Under the pieces are notes generated by a model. It made no database searches. It was given only the letters and a program-made list of their open reading frames with translations, and was not told where the DNA came from. The position numbers and the translations under genes were made by a program. Of a stretch of DNA of 64,000 bases, positions 32,689 to 40,512 are shown one piece after another. The stretch comes from JAZKDW01 sp040387375 (lineage in GTDB: Bacteria; Pseudomonadota; Gammaproteobacteria; Burkholderiales; Burkholderiaceae_D): NCBI GenBank assembly GCA_040387375.1, contig JAZKDW010000022.1, forward strand, positions 1 through 64,000. The letters run 5' to 3'. Positions within the stretch are counted from its first letter, which is position 1; the number at the start of each line of letters is the position of its first letter.

Positions 32689-34079
32689 GGCGGCACATCC
32701 GTCGTCGTTTGTCCTGCCGACAGCGGCCGGTTCGGCAAGGCTTCCGGAGCGGCCATTCCTTCCCGCGGCCCCTTGTCGATCATCTTCTTGATATACCAGA
32801 TGCCTATCGAGAACACGACCACATACACCAGCACGAACAGCACCAGCGAAATGGCGACAGAGGCGGCGGTGACCGGCGACACCGCATCGGCCGTGCGCAA
32901 CACACCATAGGCGATCCATGGCTGGCGGCCGATCTCGGTGACCATCCAGCCGGCCAGCAGCGCGATAAAACCCAGCGGCCAACAGTAAGTCAGCGGCCGC
33001 ATGAACCAGCGCGCGTGCAACAGCCGCTTGCGCCACCACAGGAACACACCCGTCAAGCCAATGGCAATCATCAGCAAGCCCAGTCCGACCATCAGGCGGA
33101 ACATGAAAAATACCGGCACCACCGGCGGCCGGTCTTCCGGCTTGAAATCGCGCAGACCGCGGAACAGGCCATTCCAGTCGTGGGTAACGATCAGGCTGCC
33201 CAGATTCGGCACCGACACTTCCGCCAGGTTGCGTTCGCCTTTCTCGTCCGGCCAGGCGAACAGCACCAGCCCGGCCGGTTTGCTGCCGTCCCAGTGCGCC
33301 TCGATTGCCGCAATCTTCGCCGGCTGGTACTCAAGCGTATTCAGGCCGTGCAGGTCGCCAACCAGCAGCTGCAGCGGCGCCATGAGCGCCAGCATGCCCA
33401 GTCCCATGTGCATCATGGTTTTCGCTTCCGCCGGATAACGGCCGGCCAGCATATAACGTGCACCGGTCGCCAGCACCACCAGTGACGTAGTGAGATAGGT
33501 TGCGATCATCATGTGGGTGAAGCGGTACGGAAAGCTGGGATTGAAGATGATCTCGGACCAGTCAACCGGATAGGTGATGCCATTATCAATCGCGAAACCT
33601 GCCGGCGTATGCATCCAGCTGTTAGCGGAAAGAATCCAGAAGCCGGACAGCGCGGTGCCGAAGGCGACGATGATCGATGCCAGCGCATGCAGCCACGGCG
33701 GGAAGCGGTTCCACCCAAACAGCATGATGCCGAGGAAACTCGCTTCCAGGAAAAAGGCGGTCAGCACTTCATACGCGAACAGCGGGCCGAGGGTATTTCC
33801 GAACACTTCAGCGAAGCGGCTCCAGTTGGTGCCGATCTGGTATTCCATCACGATGCCCGACACCACCCCCATCGCAAACGAGACCGCGAATATTTTTGTC
33901 CAGAAGCGCGCAAGCGTGTGGTAATGCTGTGTTGCGGTGCGCAACCACAGGATTTCAAGCGTTGCGATATAGGCGGACAGGCCGATGGAAAACGCTGGAA
34001 ATATGATATGGAACGCAATGGTGAAAGCGAACTGTATACGGGCAAGAAGTATCGCATCAATGCCTGCCAGTGTTTCCAT
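32685..34079 (-). CDS. cydA: Cytochrome bd-type quinol oxidase subunit I, cyanide-insensitive (CioA) subtype likely
   Basis: Subunit I (464 aa) carrying haems b558, b595 and d and the quinol site. Visible motifs are RIQFAFTIAFHIIFPAFSIG with the conserved His, GIVMEYQIGTNWSRFAEVFGN, the LFAYEVLTAFFLEASFLGIMLFGW stretch with a conserved Glu, and GRQPWIAYGVLRTADAVSPV. The hydrophilic Q-loop is short, which is typical of the CioA group found in pseudomonads and betaproteobacteria, hence oxidase of micro-oxic or inhibitor-stress conditions. AAGGGAGC precedes the ATG. First gene of cydAB. Confidence 0.93.
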   Translation of the reverse strand: METLAGIDAILLARIQFAFTIAFHIIFPAFSIGLSAYIATLEILWLRTATQHYHTLARFWTKIFAVSFAMGVVSGIVMEYQIGTNWSRFAEVFGNTLGPLFAYEVLTAFFLEASFLGIMLFGWNRFPPWLHALASIIVAFGTALSGFWILSANSWMHTPAGFAIDNGITYPVDWSEIIFNPSFPYRFTHMMIATYLTTSLVVLATGARYMLAGRYPAEAKTMMHMGLGMLALMAPLQLLVGDLHGLNTLEYQPAKIAAIEAHWDGSKPAGLVLFAWPDEKGERNLAEVSVPNLGSLIVTHDWNGLFRGLRDFKPEDRPPVVPVFFMFRLMVGLGLLMIAIGLTGVFLWWRKRLLHARWFMRPLTYCWPLGFIALLAGWMVTEIGRQPWIAYGVLRTADAVSPVTAASVAISLVLFVLVYVVVFSIGIWYIKKMIDKGPREGMAAPEALPNRPLSAGQTTTDVPP

Positions 34080-34203
34080 CGGATGCTCCCTTACGGTCTG
34101 TCATTGACGGGATGTTGCGCCGGGCAGGAGCGGCCCGTTTTGAATGATTTGCACATCCGCCGATGCCGCTTCGATTCCATGCGGGCAACGACGGATTGCA
34201 TCA

Positions 34204-34635
34204 TCACGCATGGTGCGGCGATCGTGGTTCTGTCCTGAACGTCATTTGCCGGCTATCGAAATAACCTTTAAATCGTGCGATCTTTCCTGCGTCATTAAAC
34301 ACCAGCAGACTCACACCTTCGTAAGCCAGTGGCTGGCCAGCCGTGCCTGTGCCGACGGAGCGCCAGAAGAGACCGGCAGAATGATCGCTTGCCGTGACTT
34401 CAGAAAATTCTGAATGAATATCGCCGAATGCCGCCCGGTACTTGCGCCAGAATTCGGCGATTTCGGCGCGGCCGCAGCGGCTGCTGCCGTCACGTTCAAT
34501 AATGGTGTTCGTCAGTTCTGCATTATCGGCAAACAGATCGACAAGATTATCGATACGCGCTGCATCGCCTTTTTCCACACGATGCAACCCGGCGATATAC
34601 CGATCCGCAATGCTTCTCGCTTGCTGCTGGTCCAT
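34204..34635 (-). CDS. SnoaL-like / NTF2-fold protein
   Basis: A 143-residue protein of the NTF2-like superfamily, close to SnoaL-type domains: an opening helix (ARSIADRYIAGLHRVEKGD), then DLFADNAELTN, GRAEIAEFWRKYRAAFGDIHSEF and YEGVSLLVFNDAGKIARFKGYFDSRQM. These form cone-shaped pockets and include isomerases, hydrolases and binding proteins, so no reaction can be assigned. AGGAGG five bases upstream selects ATG 34635. Upstream neighbour of cydA in the same direction but separated by about 125 bases. Confidence 0.8.
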   Translation of the reverse strand: MDQQQARSIADRYIAGLHRVEKGDAARIDNLVDLFADNAELTNTIIERDGSSRCGRAEIAEFWRKYRAAFGDIHSEFSEVTASDHSAGLFWRSVGTGTAGQPLAYEGVSLLVFNDAGKIARFKGYFDSRQMTFRTEPRSPHHA

Positions 34636-34941
34636 GACGTCCTCCTGAGTGCTCATCGGCCCTGGCCACAATTGATGCAAACACAGGCTCCTGATTGCAG
34701 GGTACGCGGAGCGACAACAGATGGCTTGTTATCGGCCAAACCTTCGTGCATGGCGGCGTCAATTTTCCTGATTCCTGATTTGCGTCACAACTGGATGGCA
34801 TAAAAACTGCATGAGAATTATTGGCTTCATGCGAAAGAATTCTGTAGCCATGGCTCCTGGTATTTTTTTCGTGGCGCCTGTTAACCGGAATACGAACATG
34901 TTTTCAAAGCTAACGTTGTAACTCCTTGAAAGGAATTTGTC

Positions 34942-35247
34942 ATGGCTACGATACAACCCCCGATTACTGAACGGCGTCATATTCCAGACCGGCGCGCAAC
35001 AGGAAGTGCATTGAGAGAAACCGGCACAAAACGAATGACGGCCGCAGACTGGATCCCGATGATCCTGCTGGCAGTTGGCGGTATCAACTGGGGCCTGATC
35101 GGTTTGTTCGACTTCAACCTGGTCGCTGCTTTATTTGGTGAAGCGAGTCCGCTGACGCGGATCATTTATATCGCGGTTGGTCTCTCGGCTTTGTATTCAA
35201 TCTATCTAAGCGCGAAGATGTCGAGCAAAGGTCGCTCGAGGACTTGA
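34942..35247 (+). CDS. DUF378 family small membrane protein
   Basis: A 101-residue inner-membrane protein. An N-terminal hydrophilic part (about 1-32) is followed by the DUF378 domain with two membrane helices: WIPMILLAVGGINWGLIGLF, then DFNLVAALFGEASPLTRIIYIAVGLSALYSIYL. Function unknown for the family. AAGGAATTTGTC precedes the ATG. Monocistronic. Confidence 0.85.
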   Translation: MATIQPPITERRHIPDRRATGSALRETGTKRMTAADWIPMILLAVGGINWGLIGLFDFNLVAALFGEASPLTRIIYIAVGLSALYSIYLSAKMSSKGRSRT

Positions 35248-35752
35248 GATGGATGGAGGCTGCGTCTGGGCGATGCATGGGGGGTGTCTGCATTGTTCCT
35301 CTTCTGCCCGTCAATCGCAGCATTAGGTCTTGCCCTTCGTGGGTACGAGCCGGCTTTGCTCTTGCACGGGAAGAACTTCGATAGCGATGCTGCTTCGGAC
35401 TGCAGCAGTCCGTAGGGTGAAAGTCCGTAGGGGGTAATAAGAGAGCCCGTTCCGGTACGCGCTCCGGATCCCGGCGCATCCGCGCGACGTTTCGCTTTTT
35501 ACACACACTGTCATGCCATTGAAGTGGCGCTCTCACCACCATTTTTTTTGGAATTTCCTCAGTGCAACTCCACATTGTCGCCTGTGGTTAACAGCTTGCT
35601 TTTAATTTAATTTTCCTGTCCTGCAAGCTTTTATATTATCCACTTACACCAGATCCGACTCTGTTGAGCAAGGCTGCCTCACTGCGCTTTCACACGAATG
35701 CTGCACAAGGATCTGTCTGGTTTTGAAGAAATACAGGACAAGGACATCCATC
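35248..35752. other. Intergenic region, right half duplicated upstream of the second metzincin-like gene
   Basis: No gene recognised. A short palindrome (CGGACTG-CAG-CAGTCCG, about 35,397-35,412) is present. From about 35,522 to 35,720 the sequence parallels 36,938-37,110: a stem plus T-run, an AT-rich TTAATTTTCCTG segment, TTTTATATT, then ACCAGATCCG...TCTGTTGAGCAAGG, so regulatory DNA was duplicated with the genes. TTTATATT is a plausible -10 region. Confidence 0.5.
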
Positions 35753-36661
35753 ATGCGACATCGTTTTACGCAGCTTCTCACAACCTGCATTTCGCGGTTG
35801 ACACAAGCCGGACTCATCGCCATCGCGCTGTCCACCATCGCCAGCGCTGCGCCGCCGCTGCTGGGCAACCCTCCCGCCCAACGCGCGATGAGCGACCGCC
35901 CCGACGATGTCAGCGGCTCGCAGATCCACGTGATCTATGCGGTCCCCGCCGGCGGCATTGACAAGGGCCTGGATACTTCCATCGCTTTGACCAACAGCGT
36001 CGGATCAATGAACAACTGGCTGAGCGGACAGACCGGCGGGCGCTGGCTCCAGTTCGATACTGCGGGCGGTGCGCTTGATGCCACCTTTGTCCAGCTGCCC
36101 GGAACCGACGTCCACTATGACGCCTCCGGCGCCCGGAAACGCGACGCTATTGAAGCGCAGTTGAAGAGTTCAGGCATGCTCCGCCCGGAAAAAATCTACG
36201 CGGTATTTTATGAGGGCGGCAACCCAAGGGCATGTGCCGATGCCCCGAACCCGCCGGCGCTTCCGGGACAAGTCACCATCTGGTATCTGCAAGGCCTGTC
36301 TTCCGGCCGATGGCCATGCGCAAGCAATCCATTTGCCGCCAGTCAAACCGCTAAAGCGGGTTACCGCGAGTTGAGCCTCCTGCATGAACTTCTGCATACC
36401 TTGGGCGCTGTCAGTGCCAATGCCCCCCACTACGACAATACCCATGTCGGCAGTGATCCGACGGACATCATGTACGCCGGTTCTCAACCATGGGTGCCGA
36501 GCGTCCTCGACGTCACGAAGTCGAATTACTACAATCCGAACGGTCTTCCCGGCAATATCTTCAACCTTGCCAAGTCCACTTTCCTGATGACGGGGACTGC
36601 TGCACAATCCGGCAATAGTTATACCGGACCTCAACCCTGGATTGAGCTCATGTTCGACTAG
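35753..36661 (+). CDS. Secreted metzincin-like putative zinc metalloprotease, single domain
   Basis: About 302 residues with a signal peptide (MRHRFTQ... to SAAPP near 34). The domain begins RPDDVSGSQIHVIYAVPAGG, continues SMNNWLSGQTGGRWLQFDTAGG and EKIYAVFYEGG, and holds the zinc motif LLHELLHTLG (H211, E212, H215). A further His in NTHV (231) and the Met-turn-like DIMYAG (M240) follow. Cysteine pairs in ACADAP and PCASNP suggest disulphides. HExxHxxG plus a downstream Met turn is metzincin-like, though the third ligand lies farther away than in classical HExxHxxGxxH. Substrate unknown. AAGGA eight bases upstream selects ATG 35753. Paralogue of the next gene. Confidence 0.7.
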   Translation: MRHRFTQLLTTCISRLTQAGLIAIALSTIASAAPPLLGNPPAQRAMSDRPDDVSGSQIHVIYAVPAGGIDKGLDTSIALTNSVGSMNNWLSGQTGGRWLQFDTAGGALDATFVQLPGTDVHYDASGARKRDAIEAQLKSSGMLRPEKIYAVFYEGGNPRACADAPNPPALPGQVTIWYLQGLSSGRWPCASNPFAASQTAKAGYRELSLLHELLHTLGAVSANAPHYDNTHVGSDPTDIMYAGSQPWVPSVLDVTKSNYYNPNGLPGNIFNLAKSTFLMTGTAAQSGNSYTGPQPWIELMFD

Positions 36662-36664
36662 TCT

Positions 36665-36772
36665 GCAGGGTGGAAAAGCGCAACGCTTTCCACCATTCAA
36701 CATTCGCAATTGCCAATAGTGATCGAACACGGTGTAATGCGCGTCGTTTATTACATCCTGCGATTACCCCCT
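36665..36772. repeat. Chimeric two-armed palindromic repeat (one type A arm, one type B arm)
   Basis: The left arm AGGGTGGAAAAGCGCAACGCTTTCCACC is type A; the linker holds CATTCGCAATTGCC...TGATCGA; the right arm CGGTGTAATGCGCGTCG...TTATTACATCCTGCG is type B. It therefore joins the arm sequence seen at 23,032 with that seen at 1,955 around the common linker, directly after the metzincin stop codon. Confidence 0.7.
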
Positions 36773-36937
36773 GCGAAACTGGAAGACCGAGGATCAACCA
36801 ACGACCACAGAGGAACGGTAAGACCTTCCTGAAATGCGTGGCTTCCGAATTCTTTCACAGTCATTTCACTTATCACACCTTGAGAAATCGCAAGAAGCAT
36901 CCCTTTTTCTACACCCTGATACATTCTCGCAACAAAT

Positions 36938-36967
36938 AAGTGGCTCTCTCAAAGCCACTTTTTTTGA
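36938..36967 (+). terminator. Rho-independent terminator
   Basis: AAGTGGCT / AGCCACTT arms around a short loop (CTCTCAA) are followed by seven T residues. It ends the first metzincin transcript about 275 bases after its stop and has a decayed counterpart at about 35,522. Confidence 0.8.
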
Positions 36968-37224
36968 AATTCATCAAATATCGCCATTGATTGTCTCTCG
37001 CTGCTAACGGCTTATTTTTTTATTAATTTTCCTGTTGAAAATCATTTTATATTGGCCTCGTGCACCAGATCCGTATCTGTTGAGCAAGGATGCCCTCCCA
37101 TGCCATCAAAAGGATCTTGCATGTATTGTCCGGGCTTTTTTGTGTTGTTCAACACCGCACTCCCCGAAAATCCTGCGCCAATATCCGCATTGATCTGAAG
37201 GGATTCAAGACCAGGAAATTTATC

Positions 37225-38874
37225 ATGCGACATTTTATTGCTCTGCTTGTCATAACATTCAATCTTGCAGCCTGTGGCTCAGGAAGTTCAGACTCTACCC
37301 AGCCTGCGGGCAGCCAGGATTCACAGGCGACACAAGCCGAACTTCTCACCATGTTCAGCGCGACGCCGCTGCCGCTGAGCAACCCGCCGGACACTCGCGC
37401 GGACCGCGACCGGCCGGACGATTTCAGCGGCTCGCAGGTACACGTGATTTACGCGGTCCCCGCCGGCGGCACGGACAACCGGCTTGATGTATCCAGCACC
37501 TTGAGCAACTCACTCGGCTCAATGAACAACTGGCTCGCCGCGCAGACTGGCGGTCGCTGGATCAGGTTCGATACTGCCGGCGGCGCGCCTGACGTCACTT
37601 TCGTGTCGCTGCCTGGCACCGATGCCCACTATGAACTCTCAGGCGTTTTCAAACGCGATGCCATTGAAACTGAACTGAAGAGAATGGGCAAACTCAGTCC
37701 GGAAAAAATCTACGCAGTATTTTATGAGGGCGGCAACCCAAGAGCATGTGCCGATGCCCCGCATCCACCGGCGCTTCCGGGGCAGGTCACCGTCTGGTAT
37801 CTGCAGGGATTGTCTTCGGGACCCTGGCCATGCGCCGGCAATCCATTTGCCGCCAGCCAGACCGCTCAACCGGGATACCGGGAGTTCAGCCTTCTGCATG
37901 AACTTCTGCATACCTTCGGCGCCGTAGGGTCCGGTGGACCTAATTATTTCAGTGCCCATGTCAACCATGATGCGAGGGACATCATGTATGCCGGCTCCCA
38001 ACCCTGGATGCCGAGCATCCTCGACGCCGGCCGGAGCAATTATTACAATCCGGCCGGCCTTCCCGCTGGTGTGATCAACCTTGCCAACTCCACCTTCCTC
38101 ACGCCGTTGGCCCTGCCGCCGTCGCTGGGCGCCCCGCTCGGACGCGCCACTGCCGACCGGCCGGACGATTTCAGCGGCGCGCAGGTACACGTGATTTACG
38201 CCGTTCCCGCCGGCGCCGAAGACAAACGGTTTGACGTATCCGGCGCCGTAGCCAATACGTTCGGTTCAATGAACAACTGGCTGGCCGGACAGACCAGCGG
38301 GCGTTGGCTCAAGCTCGATACTGCCGGCGGCGCACCCGACGTTACCTTCGTGCAGTTGCGCCGCACCGATGCCTACTATGATCGATGGGGAAATCGGAAG
38401 CGCGATATCATCGATTCGGAGCTTGCCGATCTCGGCCTGGTGAGCCCGGGAAAAATCTATGCGGTATTTTATGAAGGCGGCAACGCAAGGAATTGCGCCG
38501 ATTCGCCCCGCGCCTCGCCAGTTCCCGATCGGGTATCGATTTCCTACCTGCAGGGCACACCTCCGGGCAAGATACCTTGCGCCAGCAATCCGTATGCCGC
38601 CAGCCAGACCGCGGCGCCCGGCTATCAGGAGTTCCTGCTTCTGCATCGGCTGCTGCTCACCCTGGACACCGTCAGTCACGATTCACCCGACCGCGCCAAC
38701 ATCCAGGTCAGCTACGATCCGCGCGACGTGATGTATGCCGGCCCTCTGGAATGGGTGGCCAGCATCCTCGACGTCAACAAGTCCAACTACTTCAATCCGA
38801 ACGGTCTTCCCGCCGGCGTATTCAACCTTGCCGATTCACCCTTCCTGACGGCATTGCCGCAACTGCCGCAATGA
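37225..38874 (+). CDS. Lipoprotein with two tandem metzincin-like domains, the second catalytically decayed
   Basis: About 549 residues with signal peptide and lipobox NLAAC, so anchored in the envelope. It contains two copies of the domain found in the preceding gene. Copy one (about 65-315) keeps the zinc motif LLHELLHTFG, the downstream SAHV His and DIMYAG. Copy two (about 320-549) aligns end to end but reads LLHRLLLTLD, and IQV replaces the HV His, while DVMYAG persists: Glu and two of three likely metal ligands are lost. Both copies retain RPDDFSGxQVHVIYAVPAG and KIYAVFYEGGN. AGGA eight bases upstream selects ATG 37225; the longer frame from 37090 would hide the signal peptide. Arose by tandem duplication. 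Confidence 0.72.
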   Translation: MRHFIALLVITFNLAACGSGSSDSTQPAGSQDSQATQAELLTMFSATPLPLSNPPDTRADRDRPDDFSGSQVHVIYAVPAGGTDNRLDVSSTLSNSLGSMNNWLAAQTGGRWIRFDTAGGAPDVTFVSLPGTDAHYELSGVFKRDAIETELKRMGKLSPEKIYAVFYEGGNPRACADAPHPPALPGQVTVWYLQGLSSGPWPCAGNPFAASQTAQPGYREFSLLHELLHTFGAVGSGGPNYFSAHVNHDARDIMYAGSQPWMPSILDAGRSNYYNPAGLPAGVINLANSTFLTPLALPPSLGAPLGRATADRPDDFSGAQVHVIYAVPAGAEDKRFDVSGAVANTFGSMNNWLAGQTSGRWLKLDTAGGAPDVTFVQLRRTDAYYDRWGNRKRDIIDSELADLGLVSPGKIYAVFYEGGNARNCADSPRASPVPDRVSISYLQGTPPGKIPCASNPYAASQTAAPGYQEFLLLHRLLLTLDTVSHDSPDRANIQVSYDPRDVMYAGPLEWVASILDVNKSNYFNPNGLPAGVFNLADSPFLTALPQLPQ

Positions 38875-39018
38875 AGCACTGAACGATCGGGTGCGGGCCC
38901 TGCCCGCATCATTGACGGCGTCTTGTTAAAATTGAAGCGTGGCGCGGCTTGCGACAGTAGCCCGTGCCGCGCGGACAAACATGTCCAGGCAATTCACAGA
39001 CAAACATCCGGAGAGTTC

Positions 39019-39612
39019 ATGGGCATTTGCATGTACGCGCAGACCTTGAGTGACGACAAAATAGACATCATCATGGCCGACCCTCCGCAGGTCTGGCTGA
39101 TTATTGAGCCGGACGACACGGCGAGGTATCTCAGGGAGATTGGCCAGGCAAAACCTCCTGGCATTTTTTCCCGGCTGCTCGGCAATAAAAAGGAATGGCC
39201 ACCCCGGATTCCCGCCTTCAGCTTCTCGGAAAATGAGCGGCATGAATTAGACCTGGACAAATCCTGGGACGGCGTCAATTTCTGCCTGAAGCAGCTGATA
39301 CCAGCCGGAGCATGCAAGAATTTCTTCGAGGACGGGAAACCCGTTGGCAAGGTAGAGGTGGGCTACGGCCCCGCGATGTGCCTGTCCAGCGGCGAGGTCA
39401 CGGCGATCGCCGCAAAATATGGTGCGCTATCGGGAGCAGAACTGCTTGCGCAGTTCATCCCTTCAAGGATGAAGGATGTCTATCCCGAAGCGCTCTGGGC
39501 AAAGGATAACGATGACTGCCGGGACTACCTGACCGAAAATTTCCAGGACCTGAAAGTCTTTCTTGAAAATGCCGCGGCACACAAGCTCGGGGTTATTGTC
39601 CAGTACACCTGA
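39019..39612 (+). CDS. DUF1877 family protein (YfbM-like)
   Basis: A 197-residue cytoplasmic protein matching the DUF1877/YfbM family: it starts MGICMYAQTLSDDKI, has the central LDLDKSWDGVNFCLKQL, then GYGPAMCLSSGEVTAIAAKYGALSG, and ends with an acidic helix (YLTENFQDLKVFLENAAAHKLGVIVQ). Function unknown; homologues often occur near immunity-type genes. GGAGAGTTC precedes ATG 39019. It converges on the transporter operon to the right. Confidence 0.8.
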   Translation: MGICMYAQTLSDDKIDIIMADPPQVWLIIEPDDTARYLREIGQAKPPGIFSRLLGNKKEWPPRIPAFSFSENERHELDLDKSWDGVNFCLKQLIPAGACKNFFEDGKPVGKVEVGYGPAMCLSSGEVTAIAAKYGALSGAELLAQFIPSRMKDVYPEALWAKDNDDCRDYLTENFQDLKVFLENAAAHKLGVIVQYT

Positions 39613-39719
39613 CGCTGCAGGGTGCCATCCGAATTGACAGACCATGATTTCCTGAACTGCCTTTTTCTGAAAATCGTGGCTTGCCTGCGCCTGTTATCCG
39701 CTCCTGGTTTCGCAAAACA

Positions 39720-40466
39720 TCACGCCACTTTTTTCGCCAGCCCAAGATAGGTATCGATGACCCGCTGGTCATTGGCAAGCGTTCCGGCATCGCCTTCGAG
39801 CACAATGTCGCCAGTCTCCAGCACATAGGCGTAGTCCGCAGCCTGCAGCGCCGCGCGCGCGTTTTGCTCGACCAGCAGGATTGCCACGCCGGTCTGCTTC
39901 AACTGCACGATGATGCGAAAAATTTCCTTGACCACCAGAGGCGCCAGGCCGAGGCTCGGTTCGTCGAGCATCAGCAATGCCGGCTTGGCCATCAACGCCC
40001 GGCCGACCGCCAGCATTTGGCGCTCGCCTCCGGACAAGGTGCCGGCCTCCTGCCTGCGGCGTTCCTTCAGACGCGGAAACAAGTCATACACGACACCGAG
40101 CTGATCGGATGAATTTTCTTCCTTCGCCTTGTAACGTCGGAAACTGCCGAGCAGCAGGTTGTCCTCGACGCTCATGGTCGTAAACAGCTCGCGGCTTTCC
40201 GGCACCAGGGACATGCCGCGCGCGACGCGCGACTCGATCGGTATGCCGCTCAGGTCTGCGCCGAGCAGGCTGACCGCTCCCTCCATGGCGGCATTGCCGC
40301 GCAACGCGCCTGCCAATGCATTGAGCATCGTCGATTTTCCGGCGCCGTTGGGTCCGATGATGGTGACGATCTGGCCGGCGCCGACCGACAGGCTGGCGCC
40401 ATGCAAGGCCTCCACCTTGCCGTAGGTGACATGCAGATCCCTGACTTCAAGTATGTTGGCGCTCAT
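39720..40466 (-). CDS. livF: Branched-chain-type ABC importer ATPase (LivF)
   Basis: Second ATPase (248 aa) of a Liv-type importer: Walker A GPNGAGKST, Q-loop then SLVPESRELFTTMSVEDNLLLG, signature LSGGERQMLAVGRALM, Walker B LLMLDEPSLGLAPL and switch His replaced by the usual VEQN of LivF. Start MSANILEV at 40466. Downstream of livMG, livH and the binding protein; with the adjoining oxygenase genes the cargo is probably an aromatic acid rather than leucine. Confidence 0.92.
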   Translation of the reverse strand: MSANILEVRDLHVTYGKVEALHGASLSVGAGQIVTIIGPNGAGKSTMLNALAGALRGNAAMEGAVSLLGADLSGIPIESRVARGMSLVPESRELFTTMSVEDNLLLGSFRRYKAKEENSSDQLGVVYDLFPRLKERRRQEAGTLSGGERQMLAVGRALMAKPALLMLDEPSLGLAPLVVKEIFRIIVQLKQTGVAILLVEQNARAALQAADYAYVLETGDIVLEGDAGTLANDQRVIDTYLGLAKKVA

Positions 40467-40512
40467 TGGCTGTGATTCCCCGTTCCTGACATTGATCGCG
40501 GCTTTCCGTAAT

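Noticed and set aside
32688..33039. N-terminal extension of the CydB frame by about 117 residues
   Set aside because: It runs through cydA in another frame; the family start MSELTYI and the ATGA overlap at 32,685-32,688 define the real start.
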